This document shows, one piece after another, positions 24,604 to 33,879 of a stretch of 64,000 nucleotides of DNA. The position numbers and the translations under genes are program-made. The notes under the pieces are model-generated. The model was given only the letters and a program-made list of their open reading frames with translations. It did not search any database and was not told where the DNA came from. The stretch lies in assembly GCF_002483225.1 (NCBI RefSeq), contig NZ_DLHL01000033.1:1-64000 (forward strand), written 5' to 3'. Position 1 is the first letter of the stretch; each line of letters opens with the position of its first letter. Source of the DNA: Gemmatimonas sp. UBA7669. GTDB taxonomy: Bacteria; Gemmatimonadota; Gemmatimonadetes; Gemmatimonadales; Gemmatimonadaceae.

Positions 24604-26000
24604 CGATGGGCCTCCGCGCCAAGCGACTGTTCAAGCGCGGCCGCCGCACGAATCATGACGGCCTCACCGAACGCCGGGGCGAGCAACTGCCCACCAACGG
24701 GCATGCCCCGCACACGCCCGATGGGCTGCGACATGGCGGGAATGCCCGCGAGATTGGCCGTCACCGTGTAGATGTCGCTCAGGTACATCGCGTAGGGATC
24801 GGACACTTCACCGAGACGGAAGGCGGGCGTAGGGGCCGTTGGCGTGAACAACAGGTCCACACCGCTGGCAAAGACCGCACGGAATTCGTCAGCGATCATG
24901 GCGCGCACAGCCTGCGCTCGCTTGTAGTACGCGTCGTAGTAGCCGGCACTGAGCACGTAGGTGCCCAGCAGAATGCGACGCTGGACCTCGGCGCCAAAGC
25001 CGTGCGAGCGCGTACGTTCGTACATCGGGCCCAAGTCGTCCGCCGCGGCGCGCTGCCCGAAGCGCACACCATCATAGCGGGCCAGATTGCTCGAGGCTTC
25101 AGCCGGCGCGATGATGTAATAGACCGGGATGGCGAGGTCGGTGCTGGGCAGTGAGACCTCGCGCACTTCGGCACCGAGACGGCGCAAGTGATCGAGTGCA
25201 CGCCGGCAACTTGCCGCGATGTCCGCGTCGAGTGACGCGGGGAAATACTCACGCGGCACACCGACCACTAGTCCGGCAAGCGGCGACGAGCCGCCAACGG
25301 CATCGTCGGTGGGCACGAGCGGCGAGACTGGCACGTCGGCACTGGTGGCATCGAAGCGATCATGCCCCGCCATGATCTCGAGGCCGAGCGCCGCCTCCGC
25401 CACAGTCGTGCCGAACACCCCCACGTTGTCGAGCGACGACGCATAGGCCACGAGCCCATAGCGGCTCACGCGTCCGTAGGTGGGCTTGATCCCCACAATG
25501 CCACAGAATGCAGCGGGCTGGCGCACGGACCCACCGGTTTCCGAACCCAGCGCCACGCGCACCACGCCGGACGCCACGGCCGCCGCCGAGCCGCCGGAGC
25601 TGCCGCCCGGGACGCGTGAGGGGTCGAGCGGATTGCGCACGGGGCCGTAGGCGCTGTTCTCGTTGGACGAACCCATGGCAAATTCGTCCATGTTGGTTTT
25701 GCCAATGACCACAGCCCCTGCCTCGCGCAGGCGCCGCACCGCGGTGGCTTCGAAGGGACTGACGTACCCTTCGAGCGTGCGCGAGCCGCAGGTGGTGGGC
25801 AGTCCCAGTGTGGCGAGGTTGTCCTTGATGGCCACGGGCACACCGGCGAGCACGCCATCGGGCGCAATCGTGCGCGCCTCACGATCGATGGACAGAAACG
25901 CGTTGAGCCCCTCGGGACCTGCCTGCACGCGGTCGTAGGCGCCCCAGGCGGCGTCCACGCCGTGCGCCTTGAGTGCAGCCAGTGCGGTGTCCCGACTCAT
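24600..26000 (-). CDS. gatA: Aspartyl/glutamyl-tRNA amidotransferase subunit A
   Basis: Amidase subunit that releases ammonia from glutamine. Catalytic triad residues are seen in VAIKDNLATLGLPTTCGS (Lys), PGGSSGGSAAAVASG and LGSETGGSVRQPAAFCGI (two Ser). Length 466 is normal. The start overlaps the gatC stop as ATGA, and its own stop overlaps gatB, so CAB are translated as a coupled unit. Confidence 0.96.
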   Translation of the reverse strand: MSRDTALAALKAHGVDAAWGAYDRVQAGPEGLNAFLSIDREARTIAPDGVLAGVPVAIKDNLATLGLPTTCGSRTLEGYVSPFEATAVRRLREAGAVVIGKTNMDEFAMGSSNENSAYGPVRNPLDPSRVPGGSSGGSAAAVASGVVRVALGSETGGSVRQPAAFCGIVGIKPTYGRVSRYGLVAYASSLDNVGVFGTTVAEAALGLEIMAGHDRFDATSADVPVSPLVPTDDAVGGSSPLAGLVVGVPREYFPASLDADIAASCRRALDHLRRLGAEVREVSLPSTDLAIPVYYIIAPAEASSNLARYDGVRFGQRAAADDLGPMYERTRSHGFGAEVQRRILLGTYVLSAGYYDAYYKRAQAVRAMIADEFRAVFASGVDLLFTPTAPTPAFRLGEVSDPYAMYLSDIYTVTANLAGIPAMSQPIGRVRGMPVGGQLLAPAFGEAVMIRAAAALEQSLGAEAHR

Positions 26001-26326
26001 GCCTCGCGCTCCGCGGAGGCGCCAAGCGCCTCATGTGTGGCCAGGCGCGGCACAAGAAAGAACCCGTCGCGCATGGCTGGGGCAAAGGCTTCGCGTTCGC
26101 GCGCCAGCGAATCAGAGGGCTGTGCATCATCGCGGCGGGCCACGTCCACGCGCTGGGCCGCCTGCTGCCAATCGCCAACGGCGTCCGGCACCTGCACCTG
26201 CTGCAGCACGTCCATATGCTCGAGAATGCCGTTGAGCTGACTCACGAGCTGCGGCAACTCGGCCTCATCGAGTCCGAGCCGCGCCAGCCGCGCCACATGA
26301 CGCACATCTTCGGGGGTAACCGACAT
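25997..26326 (-). CDS. gatC: Aspartyl/glutamyl-tRNA amidotransferase subunit C
   Basis: Small assembly subunit of GatCAB, 109 residues. It has the typical start VTPEDVRHVARLARLGL, the ILEHMDVLQQV helix, and the C-terminal APAMRDGFFLVPRL. ATG 26326 shares its A with the pcrA stop (TGATG). Upstream in-frame codons to 26335 are less likely. Confidence 0.93.
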   Translation of the reverse strand: MSVTPEDVRHVARLARLGLDEAELPQLVSQLNGILEHMDVLQQVQVPDAVGDWQQAAQRVDVARRDDAQPSDSLAREREAFAPAMRDGFFLVPRLATHEALGASAEREA

Positions 26327-28791
26327 CACTCCCACCCTCGTTCGAGTTTGGCCTGCGCGAGCACGAGCGTCTTGCGCCCGATCTCCTCGTCATCGAAATC
26401 GATGCGCACCTTGGTGTCGCGTCCGCTGCCCGTGATCTCGGCAATGGTGCCACTGCCGAACTTGGCATGCTTCACACGCTCGCCCGCACGCAACATCGGC
26501 TGGTCCTGCGACTCGTCTTCCGGCGCGTTGTCGACGGCGCGGCGATTGGGCGTGCTGAAGTTGGCCACCTTGGCCGAGCCGAAGCCTCCGCCCTGACTGG
26601 CCCCTCCACGTGTGCCATAACCCGATGATCCATAGCCCGAGGATCCGTAGCCCGACGAGCCAAATCCGGACGAGCCCGACCCACTCCGTTGCCCCGCGCC
26701 GCCGGTTGCGCCGAACCCGCTGCTGCGACTCGCGCCACCGTATGAACCGAAGCTGCTGCCCGCGCTGCGTCCCTCCGATCTCGCCCGCGCGGTGCGTCCG
26801 CGTTCTGCGAGCGAGGGCGTGATGACCTTGAGAAAGCGCGAGGGCATGGAGAACATGAGCTCGCCGTTCCGACGACGCTGTTCGGCGCAGGTGAGATAGA
26901 GCTTCTCCTCGGCACGCGTGATGCCCACGTAGAACAGCCGCCGTTCCTCCTCGAGCTGCGACGGGTCTTCGGCCGCGCGCGCGAGCGGAAAAAGTCCGTC
27001 TTCGAGCCCGCACACAAACACCACCGGGAACTCCAGCCCCTTGGCGTTGTGCATGGTCATGCATACCACGGCGTCGGCCGAGGGATCGAGCTTGTCCACA
27101 CCGGCCACCAGCGTGGAGGACTGCAGGAAGTGATCGAGTGGGGTGAGCCCCACTTCCCCGCCCTCGTCGGCCACGACTTCGGCCGCGCCGGCGATGAGTT
27201 CGCGCACGTTGTCGATGCGCTCGATGCCTTCGGGGCCCTCGGCCTTCAGATGATCGGCGTACCGAATGGCCTGCACCAGATCCCGCAGCAACTCGTCCAC
27301 CGCCGCATCGACGGCGGCGGTGCGCAGGCGCTGCACCAGCGTGGTGAATTCGCTCAGGGCCGTACGCGCGGCCGGCCGCAGCGTGGCCAGCACATCGGTG
27401 CGCGTGGCCATGTCGAGCAGGGGCCGCGCCTCGGCTGCTGCCCGGTCGGCCAGCAACGCGAGCGTGGCCTCACCCAGCCCACGCTTGGGCACATTGACGG
27501 CGCGGCGGAAGGCTTCGTCGTCGGCGGGGTTGGCCACCAGCTTGAGGTAGGCCATGAGATCACGGATTTCGCGGCGATCGTAGAAGCGCACCGCGCCCAC
27601 CAGGCGATACGGAATGTTGCGCCGACGAAAGCTGTCTTCGACCGCGCGCGATTGCGCGTTGGTGCGGTAGAGGACGGCGCAGTCGCGATAGCCCAGATCG
27701 GAGCGGGCCCGCCGCGCCATGATGGTTTCGGCAATGAAGTCTGCCTCGTCCCGTTCATCGAGCGCCTCGATGAGCGTGACGGGTTCGCCGGCCGGCCGCG
27801 TGGCGCGCAGCGTCTTGCCGCGCCGTTCGGTGTTCTCGGCGATGACCACATTGGCCAGTGCCAGCACGTTGGGCGTGCTGCGGTAGTTCTCCTCGAGACG
27901 CACGATGCGCGCACCGGGAAAGTCGCGCTCGAAGTCGAGGATGTTGCGGATATCGGCGCCGCGCCAGCCATAGATGGACTGGTCGTCGTCACCCACCACC
28001 ATCACGTTGCGATGTGCGCCGCCGATGAGTTGCACGAAGCGATACTGCGCCGCGTTGGTGTCCTGATACTCATCCACCAGCACATAGCGGAAACGCTGCT
28101 GGTAGTGCGTGCGCAGACGCTCGTCGGTTTCGAGTGCGCGCACGGGCAGGACCAGCAGATCGTCGAAGGTGACGGCGTTGGCCTGCTGCAGCGCCGTTTC
28201 GAGATCGGTGTACACACCGGCCACGGCGGTGCTGAAGGTGTCGCGGGCCGTGCGCGCGTACTCACTGGGGGAGACGAGCGCATTCTTGGCGCCCGAGATG
28301 GCACTCAGTATGGCCTTGGGCGCAAACTGCGTGGGACTCAGGCGCCGCTTCTCCATCACGCGCTTGACGGCCCCGATGGTGTCGTCTTCGTCGTAGATGG
28401 TGAAGTTCTGTTCGCGGCCCACCAGTGGGGCCACGCCACGCAGCATGCGCGCGCCAAGGGCGTGGAAGGTGCCACACCACATGCCCTTGGGCTCGTGGCC
28501 CAGATGCCTGGCGATGCGTTCGCGCATCTCGCCGGCGGCCTTGTTGGTGAACGTGACGGCGAGGATCTCATGCGGCGCCACGTTGCGCGCCCCGATGAGT
28601 CGCGCAATGCGGGTGGTGAGCACGCGCGTCTTGCCCGAGCCGGCACCGGCCAGCACGAGCGCGGGCCCGTCGTCGTGGAACACCGCTTCCCGCTGCCCCG
28701 GATTGAGGCCGCGTGTGATGTGGTCGAGGTCGAGAGCGGGTGCCGCTGGTGGCACCACGTCAAACAGGCTTCCGGTCCATCCCGTGGTCAT
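26326..28791 (-). CDS. pcrA: ATP-dependent DNA helicase PcrA/UvrD family
   Basis: SF1A 3'-5' helicase in repair and replication-fork clearing. Motifs in order: LNPGQREAVFHDDGP (Q motif), AGAGSGKTRVLTTRI (Walker A), VDEYQDTNAAQY (Walker B), GDDDQSIYGWRGAD, LEENYRSTPNVL and VCMTMHNAKGLEFPVVFV. Then a Ser/Gly/Tyr repeat linker at about 680-734 (GSSGYGSSGYGSSGYG) precedes a Tudor-like C-terminal domain GERVKHAKFGSGTI. 821 residues is near 100 more than typical because of this tail. ATG 28791 overlaps the histidine kinase stop. Confidence 0.96.
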   Translation of the reverse strand: MTTGWTGSLFDVVPPAAPALDLDHITRGLNPGQREAVFHDDGPALVLAGAGSGKTRVLTTRIARLIGARNVAPHEILAVTFTNKAAGEMRERIARHLGHEPKGMWCGTFHALGARMLRGVAPLVGREQNFTIYDEDDTIGAVKRVMEKRRLSPTQFAPKAILSAISGAKNALVSPSEYARTARDTFSTAVAGVYTDLETALQQANAVTFDDLLVLPVRALETDERLRTHYQQRFRYVLVDEYQDTNAAQYRFVQLIGGAHRNVMVVGDDDQSIYGWRGADIRNILDFERDFPGARIVRLEENYRSTPNVLALANVVIAENTERRGKTLRATRPAGEPVTLIEALDERDEADFIAETIMARRARSDLGYRDCAVLYRTNAQSRAVEDSFRRRNIPYRLVGAVRFYDRREIRDLMAYLKLVANPADDEAFRRAVNVPKRGLGEATLALLADRAAAEARPLLDMATRTDVLATLRPAARTALSEFTTLVQRLRTAAVDAAVDELLRDLVQAIRYADHLKAEGPEGIERIDNVRELIAGAAEVVADEGGEVGLTPLDHFLQSSTLVAGVDKLDPSADAVVCMTMHNAKGLEFPVVFVCGLEDGLFPLARAAEDPSQLEEERRLFYVGITRAEEKLYLTCAEQRRRNGELMFSMPSRFLKVITPSLAERGRTARARSEGRSAGSSFGSYGGASRSSGFGATGGAGQRSGSGSSGFGSSGYGSSGYGSSGYGTRGGASQGGGFGSAKVANFSTPNRRAVDNAPEDESQDQPMLRAGERVKHAKFGSGTIAEITGSGRDTKVRIDFDDEEIGRKTLVLAQAKLERGWE
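26590..26754. repeat. Gly/Ser/Tyr codon repeats in pcrA
   Basis: Near-repeats coding GSSGY/GSSGF units, roughly codons 680-734 of pcrA. Third-codon positions vary between copies (ggatcc, gacgag, gaggat on the plus strand), so the repeated amino acids look conserved beyond DNA-level slippage. Confidence 0.7.
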
Positions 28792-29945
28792 CCACGCAAG
28801 ATAATGTCGAAGGCGGCGCCGCGGTCGGTGTCGGCCAGCAGCAATTGCCCCCCATGGTGCTCTTCCACGATGCGCCGCGCCAAGGACAGCCCGATGCCCC
28901 AGCCGCGATCCTTGGTGCTGAAGCCCGCATCGAAGATTCGGCGCCGCAAGTGCCGAGGGACGCCCGGACCATCGTCCTGCACACGAATGCGGACGCCCTC
29001 GGGCTCGGCGCGTGCAGAGATGACCACCTCACCATTCTTGCCGCCCAGAGCGTCCATGGCGTTCTTCACCAGCACCTCAAGCACCCACTCGAGCAGCACG
29101 GTGTCACCCGGCACCGTCACCGCCTCCTCGGGATGCTCACTGCGGATGCGTACGGTGCGCGCGAGTGTCGGCGCACGCAGGGCGAAGTACTCGGCGATAC
29201 GGTCGACCATGGCGTTGCAGTCCACCTCATCGCGCCGTGGCGGCCGCCCGATGCGCTCGAAGCGATGCGACACCCGCTCGAGACGCTGCACATCCTGCTG
29301 CATGGCTGCCACGGCCCTCGTAGGTGTGGCACCGGTGACCGAGTCTTCGAGCAGTTCCAGCCAGCCCGCCATGGCGGAGAGCGGCGTGCCCAACTGGTGC
29401 GCCGCCTCGCGGGCCATGCCGGCCCACACCTTTTCGCGCTCGGCGCGGCCGCGCTCCACCAGCGCGTAAATGCCAAAGCCCACCAGCAGCACGATACCCA
29501 CGGCCTGCAGCGCGGGAATGGTGCGCAGGCCAGCCACGACCTGGCTGTCGCCCAGGTGCACAGCACCGATGGCCGGCTCCACGATGGCCGGATTGCGCTT
29601 GTCGAGCTGCGCCACGAAGGCCCGCATGGCGGCTGTATCGCGGGTGATGTCCTCGGGGACGTTGGCACTGGCCGTGACCCGGCCACTGGGGTCGGTCACC
29701 ACAATGGGCAGGCCCGACTCACGAATGGCGCGCGAGAGGTCAAAGAGTGCCACGGTGGGATCGGCGGTAGCACTCGTGTCCTGCAGCGCCTCGTAGATGC
29801 GCGCATACATGCGCGCCTGCACCGCCGCCTCCCGGCGCAGGGATGTCACCACCTGCTGCGTGTAGAGCACGTACCACGCCAGCAAACCCAGCACCCCAAT
29901 GACAATGGCAATCACCGGCCATCGACGGCGTCGCAGGCGACTCAT
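28788..29945 (-). CDS. Membrane sensor histidine kinase
   Basis: Two membrane helices (about 11-27, VIAIVIGVLGLLAWYVL; about 148-165, VGIVLLVGFGIYALV) enclose a periplasmic sensor region with a PAS-like VTDPSGRVTASANV. The kinase core follows: REAAHQLGTPLSAMAGWLE (H box), VLEVLVKNAMDALGG (N box) and DDGPGVP (G1), GWGIGLSLARRIVEEH (G2). Autophosphorylates on His and passes phosphate to an unknown response regulator. No regulator adjoins it; the nearest, at 32446, is in a separate plus-strand operon. Its stop overlaps pcrA. Confidence 0.9.
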   Translation of the reverse strand: MSRLRRRRWPVIAIVIGVLGLLAWYVLYTQQVVTSLRREAAVQARMYARIYEALQDTSATADPTVALFDLSRAIRESGLPIVVTDPSGRVTASANVPEDITRDTAAMRAFVAQLDKRNPAIVEPAIGAVHLGDSQVVAGLRTIPALQAVGIVLLVGFGIYALVERGRAEREKVWAGMAREAAHQLGTPLSAMAGWLELLEDSVTGATPTRAVAAMQQDVQRLERVSHRFERIGRPPRRDEVDCNAMVDRIAEYFALRAPTLARTVRIRSEHPEEAVTVPGDTVLLEWVLEVLVKNAMDALGGKNGEVVISARAEPEGVRIRVQDDGPGVPRHLRRRIFDAGFSTKDRGWGIGLSLARRIVEEHHGGQLLLADTDRGAAFDIILRG

Positions 29946-29982
29946 GGGTGCCGGATTGGAGGGGGGAGTGCGAGGGCGGGCG

Positions 29983-30021
29983 CGGACGGGACGCTGCAGA
30001 CGTTACAGCGTCGCCCGTCCG
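29983..30021. other. Long hairpin bracketing the serS stop codon
   Basis: Arms cggacggg/cccgtccg and acgctg/cagcgt pair, with a two-base bulge, around a loop that contains the serS TAA (30003-30005). There is no T-tract, so a simple intrinsic terminator is unlikely; it may slow decay or ribosome exit. Confidence 0.55.
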
Positions 30022-31277
30022 AAATACGGTTGCAATGCGGCCGGCAGGCGCACCGTGCCGTCGGGCTGCTGGTGATGCTCGATGATGCTGGCGATGATGC
30101 GCGAGAAGGCGAGCGCCGAGCCATTGAGCGTGTGCACGAAGCGCGGCTTCTCACCGGCTGCCGGACGATAGCGGATGTTGGCCCGCCGCGCCTGGAAGTC
30201 GGTGAACACGCTGCAGCTCGAGACTTCGAGCCACTTGCCCACCGCCGGCGCGAACACCTCAAGGTCGTACGTCATGGCACTCGAGAAGCCCGTGTCGCCC
30301 GCCGCGAGCAGCACGCGGCGATACGGCAACTCGAGACGCTCGAGCATCGTCTCCGCTTCGCGCGTGAGGCGCTCGAGTTCGTCGCGCGACGTTTCGGGCG
30401 TCGCGTAGCGCACCAGCTCCACCTTGTCGAACTGGTGAACCCGCAGGAGACCGCGCGTGTCCTTGCCGGCCGACCCCGCCTCGCGGCGGAAGCAGGGGCT
30501 GTACGCGCAGAGGCCACGCGGCAAATCCGCCGCCTCGAGGATTTCGTCGCGATACAGGTTGGTCACGGGCACTTCGGCCGTCGGGATGAGGAACATGCCC
30601 TCCTCGTTGAGGGCGTACATGTCGTCCTCGAACTTGGGCAACTGGCCCGTACCTGTCATGGTCGCGCGATTGACGACCACCGGCACCCACACTTCCTCGT
30701 AGCCATGCTCACCGGTGTGCACGTCGAGCATCATGTTCATGAGCGCGCGCACGAGCTTGGCACCGGCGCCGCGATAGACGATGAAGCCCGAGCCCGCCAC
30801 CTTGGCGCCGCGTGGCAAATCGATGATGCCCAGTTCAGCGCCCTTGTCCCAATGCGGCACCAGCGAGGCCCCGTCTTCACGCGGTGTGCCCCAGCTCGAC
30901 ACCACCCGATTGTTGGACTCGTCGCCCTCCGGCACCTCGGGGAGCGTGATGTTGGGCAACTCGTACAGCAGCTGCTGCACGGCCTCTTCGGCCGCCGTGC
31001 GCCGCGCCTCGAGCGCCGCAATGGACTCGCCCACGGCACGACCAGCCGCAATGAGCTCGCTGGCGTCTTCACCGGCCTTGCGGCGCTGCGCGACCTCCTG
31101 CGTGATGCGATTGCGCTGGGCCTGCTGCGCTTCCACTTCGGTAATCGCGGCCCGGCGCTCCTTCTCGAGCGCGTCCGCCCGATCGAGCACGGGCGCGAGC
31201 TCCTCGAGCCTCCCGCGGCGGCGCATGCCTTCGCGCAGATGATCAAGCTGATCGCGCAGCAGTCGAATGTCGTGCAT
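30003..31277 (-). CDS. serS: Seryl-tRNA synthetase
   Basis: Class II synthetase charging tRNA-Ser. The N-terminal coiled-coil arm covers about 1-110 (DQLDHLREGMRRRGRLEEL, RNRITQEVAQRRKAG). Class II motifs include YRDEILEAADLPRGLCAYSPCFRREAGSAGKDTRG-like motif 2 and the motif 3 segment with Arg near the end (LNGSALAFSRIIASIIEHH). I chose ATG 31277 (424 residues), the standard start; codons upstream are shadow. It lies 57 bases upstream of the histidine kinase on the minus strand. Confidence 0.96.
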   Translation of the reverse strand: MHDIRLLRDQLDHLREGMRRRGRLEELAPVLDRADALEKERRAAITEVEAQQAQRNRITQEVAQRRKAGEDASELIAAGRAVGESIAALEARRTAAEEAVQQLLYELPNITLPEVPEGDESNNRVVSSWGTPREDGASLVPHWDKGAELGIIDLPRGAKVAGSGFIVYRGAGAKLVRALMNMMLDVHTGEHGYEEVWVPVVVNRATMTGTGQLPKFEDDMYALNEEGMFLIPTAEVPVTNLYRDEILEAADLPRGLCAYSPCFRREAGSAGKDTRGLLRVHQFDKVELVRYATPETSRDELERLTREAETMLERLELPYRRVLLAAGDTGFSSAMTYDLEVFAPAVGKWLEVSSCSVFTDFQARRANIRYRPAAGEKPRFVHTLNGSALAFSRIIASIIEHHQQPDGTVRLPAALQPYFGRATL

Positions 31278-31330
31278 GATGAGCGGGGTTACGCGGTCGA
31301 AGTATGGACCAGTGTGACGGGGTGTCGCGA

Positions 31331-31957
31331 TCAGTTCCGGGGCAGGCCTTCGGTCAACGCCCGATAGCCGCAATTGCGATTGGTGAGCGAACGCACGACG
31401 AGGCGGCGTTCAGCGACGATGATGCTGTCCACCACGAGCTTGGCGTAGAGCGGATCACCGAGGAAGCAACCGCCGCCCTGCACCTGCACGAGCACCGTCT
31501 CGCCGACTCCCACCACGAGGGAGGTGTCGGGACGGAACCCGGTCGTGGGCGCACGCTCCATGGCCGTGAAGGACGCGTCGCTCGTGCGCAGGCCCAGCGA
31601 GGGCGCGCCGGCAGGCGGCAACGGCACCACGACCCGCACTGGCACGAGGGATACGCGGTTGTTCGCCGTGAGGTCGAAGGCCATGTCAAAGTTCACGGCG
31701 CCGTTGGACAGGATCTGCGGGCGCTCGAGTGACTCGGTCGTGAAGCGGTAGGCCGCCGGCAAGGCCGGCGACGTGCCCGACATGGCGTACACGGAGTACG
31801 TGCGGATGACGTTTTCCGTGGTGGCCGGCGAGAGCAGGTTGTTGTCGCCACCGCAGGCGCCAAGCGCGCTCACTGTGACACAGGCCACCAGAAATGACAG
31901 GGCGCGCCGAGCGAGGCGGGGCGCGCCGAAGGCGAAACTGGACAACTGGATCCCCAT
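31331..31957 (-). CDS. Predicted lipoprotein, unknown family
   Basis: A 208-residue protein with basic N-terminus, hydrophobic core and lipobox VSALGAC|GG. The mature part is predicted beta-rich (VRTYSVYAMSG-like start, RVSLVPVRVVVPLPPAG, VVGVGETVLVQVQGGGC). Cys in GGGCFLGD and NRNCGY may form a disulfide. I do not recognise its family. ATG 31957 is preceded by GAGAA; a promoter lies upstream at 31998-32026. It is the first gene before serS. Confidence 0.7.
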   Translation of the reverse strand: MGIQLSSFAFGAPRLARRALSFLVACVTVSALGACGGDNNLLSPATTENVIRTYSVYAMSGTSPALPAAYRFTTESLERPQILSNGAVNFDMAFDLTANNRVSLVPVRVVVPLPPAGAPSLGLRTSDASFTAMERAPTTGFRPDTSLVVGVGETVLVQVQGGGCFLGDPLYAKLVVDSIIVAERRLVVRSLTNRNCGYRALTEGLPRN

Positions 31958-31997
31958 GGGAATTCTCGAGAGTGAACCGACTGGTTCAGCGATGTGG

Positions 31998-32026
31998 ACG
32001 ATACCCCCCAACTCCTGTCGGGGCAA
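31998..32026 (-). promoter_or_regulatory. Promoter candidate for lipoprotein-serS unit
   Basis: Minus strand: -35 TTGCCC (32021-32026), 17-base spacer, -10 TATCGT (31998-32003), about 40 bases upstream of ATG 31957. It has the same spacing as other promoters in this window. Confidence 0.55.
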
Positions 32027-32086
32027 GCGCTTCGGCCGTTTGAATGGTCGCTTGACTTCATCTGCCGCGTGCGGCAGCGTTCCGCC

Positions 32087-32440
32087 ATGCCCACCATTCG
32101 CGATCTTGTCACCGCCCTGCGTCGCCGCGACGGGGTGGACGCTGCCATCGTGCTGGGTCGCGATGGCCTGTTGATCGACGGGGCCAGCTCGGCCCCGCTC
32201 GATCCCGAGGGCCTCGCGGTCCATGTGCCGCCCCTGGTGCACGCCGCGCAAGAGCTGGGCGTGTTTGCGCAGCGTGGCACGTTGGGACTGACCGTCCTGG
32301 AATACGACCGCGGCCCGGTGGTCGTGGCGCCCCTGTCCAGCGACGCCTACCTGCTCGTGGCCCTGCAACCCTCCGCCAATCTGGCTGCCCTGCTCTTCGA
32401 GTTGCGTCGCCATCGTTCGCAGATTTCCGCCCTCGTCTGA
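32087..32440 (+). CDS. Roadblock/LC7 domain protein
   Basis: A 117-residue single-domain protein with the roadblock alpha/beta pattern (LVTALRRRDGVDAAIVLGRDGLLID...LAVHVPPLVHAAQEL...LEYDRGPVVVAPL). Such proteins (MglB-like) often act as GTPase-activating or scaffolding partners of small G proteins; no mglA-like gene is adjacent. It starts a plus-strand operon and is followed 5 bases later by a response regulator. ATG 32087 was chosen from conserved length; the frame continues upstream. Confidence 0.75.
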   Translation: MPTIRDLVTALRRRDGVDAAIVLGRDGLLIDGASSAPLDPEGLAVHVPPLVHAAQELGVFAQRGTLGLTVLEYDRGPVVVAPLSSDAYLLVALQPSANLAALLFELRRHRSQISALV

Positions 32441-32445
32441 CGGCG

Positions 32446-32841
32446 ATGGCCACCATCCTCGTGGTGGAGGACGAGCCGCACATCGGCCGCATCATTCGAA
32501 CCCGCCTCGAGCAGGAGGGTTTCCACGTCGAGGTAGCGGAGACCGGGGTTGAAGCGCTGGATCGTCTGGCCCTGATGCCCGAGACGGCCTTGATCGTCCT
32601 CGATCTGATGCTGCCGGTGCTTTCGGGTGTGCAGGTGCTGCATGCCGTGCGCCACGATCCCCGGCTGCATCGCCTACCCTGCATCGTGCTCACGGCCGCC
32701 GGACAGGACGAGCAGCTGCGTGAGGTCGAAGCACTGGGCGTGTTCGACATCATGACCAAGCCGTTCAGTCCCCGCCGTCTGGCCGCCCGTGTTCAGGAGT
32801 GCCTCGCCCAGGCCATTCCCGCCCCTTCTCTCTCCGAATGA
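32446..32841 (+). CDS. Single-domain response regulator receiver protein
   Basis: CheY-like receiver of 131 residues with the acidic pair in LVVEDEPHIG, the phosphoacceptor Asp in LIVLDLMLPVLSG, the Thr/Ser switch in CIVLTAAG and the conserved Lys in MTKPFSPRRL. It has no DNA-binding output, so it signals through protein contacts. It lies between the roadblock gene and a mannose-1-phosphate guanylyltransferase and overlaps the latter as ATGA. Confidence 0.93.
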   Translation: MATILVVEDEPHIGRIIRTRLEQEGFHVEVAETGVEALDRLALMPETALIVLDLMLPVLSGVQVLHAVRHDPRLHRLPCIVLTAAGQDEQLREVEALGVFDIMTKPFSPRRLAARVQECLAQAIPAPSLSE

Positions 32842-33878
32842 CAAACGTGACGCGTTGGAACGTGGTGCTGGCCGGTGGTATCGGCTCGCGCTTCTGGCCG
32901 CTCTCCACTCCCGAGCGACCCAAGCAGCTGCTGCCGCTGGTCACCGATCAGCCCATGCTGCGCGATACACTCGACCGCCTGCGCGACTCGGCCCCCCCGG
33001 AGCGCACGCTGGTGCTCACCAATGCCTCGCTGCGTGATGCGGTACTGGCCATGGAGCCGTCGCTGCCGCCGGAGAATGTGATTGCCGAGCCACGCCCGGC
33101 GGGTACCTGTGCGGCATTGGCCTGGGCCGCGCGTTGCATTGCGGCGCGCAGCGGTCCCGAGGCCGTCATGGTTTGCACGCATGCCGACTGGTCCATTGGC
33201 GATGTGGCGGCGTTCAGCGCTACACTCGATCGTGCGGCACAGTTGGCCGCGAGCCGCCAAGCGCTGGTGACGGTGGGCATTGTCCCCTCGCGTCCCGATC
33301 CGGGGTTTGGCTACATCCAGCCCGGTGACGACGTGGGCGATGGTGCGCGGCGCGTGGCGCGCTTTGCCGAGAAGCCCGATCGGGCCACGGCCGAACGCAT
33401 GCTGGCAGCAGGCTATCTGTGGAACTCGGGCATCTTTGCATGGCGTGTGGGCGATTTGCTCGAGGAGATTCGTGCGCTCACCCCCGAAGTGCAGCCGGCA
33501 CTCGAAGCGGCCGGTGACGATCTCGCGACGTTCTTTGCGCAGGTGCAGTCCATCGCCATTGATGTTGGTGTACTGGAGCGCAGCCAGCGCGTGCTGGTGT
33601 TGCCCGGGCAGTTCGGCTGGGACGACGTGGGCACCTGGGCCGCACTGCATCGTGTGCGTCGCAAGGATGCCAACGACAACGCCCTGCACGGCGCGGTGTT
33701 TGCGCTCAAGGCGGCGGGCAATGTGGTGCACGCCGAGGACACACAGGTCGTGCTCTACGGGGTGCAGGATCTGGTGGTGGTGGCGCGCCACGGCCTCACC
33801 ATGGTGACGACGCGCGAGCAGGCGGCCGATCTCAAGACGCTGCTGGACGCGCTGCCCTCCGACGTGCGTGGCGCCTGA
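32838..33878 (+). CDS. manC: Mannose-1-phosphate guanylyltransferase
   Basis: Makes GDP-mannose from GTP and mannose 1-phosphate for surface polysaccharides. Recognised by VVLAGGIGSRFWPLSTPERPKQ (the pyrophosphorylase signature), ENVIAEPRPAGTCAAL, VMVCTHADWSIG, GYIQPGD, GYLWNSGIFAWR and FGWDDVGTWAAL. The 346-residue protein has only the transferase; the C-terminal cupin (phosphomannose isomerase) of fused proteins is absent. ATG 32838 overlaps the response-regulator stop. Confidence 0.9.
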   Translation: MTNVTRWNVVLAGGIGSRFWPLSTPERPKQLLPLVTDQPMLRDTLDRLRDSAPPERTLVLTNASLRDAVLAMEPSLPPENVIAEPRPAGTCAALAWAARCIAARSGPEAVMVCTHADWSIGDVAAFSATLDRAAQLAASRQALVTVGIVPSRPDPGFGYIQPGDDVGDGARRVARFAEKPDRATAERMLAAGYLWNSGIFAWRVGDLLEEIRALTPEVQPALEAAGDDLATFFAQVQSIAIDVGVLERSQRVLVLPGQFGWDDVGTWAALHRVRRKDANDNALHGAVFALKAAGNVVHAEDTQVVLYGVQDLVVVARHGLTMVTTREQAADLKTLLDALPSDVRGA

Positions 33879-33879
33879 C

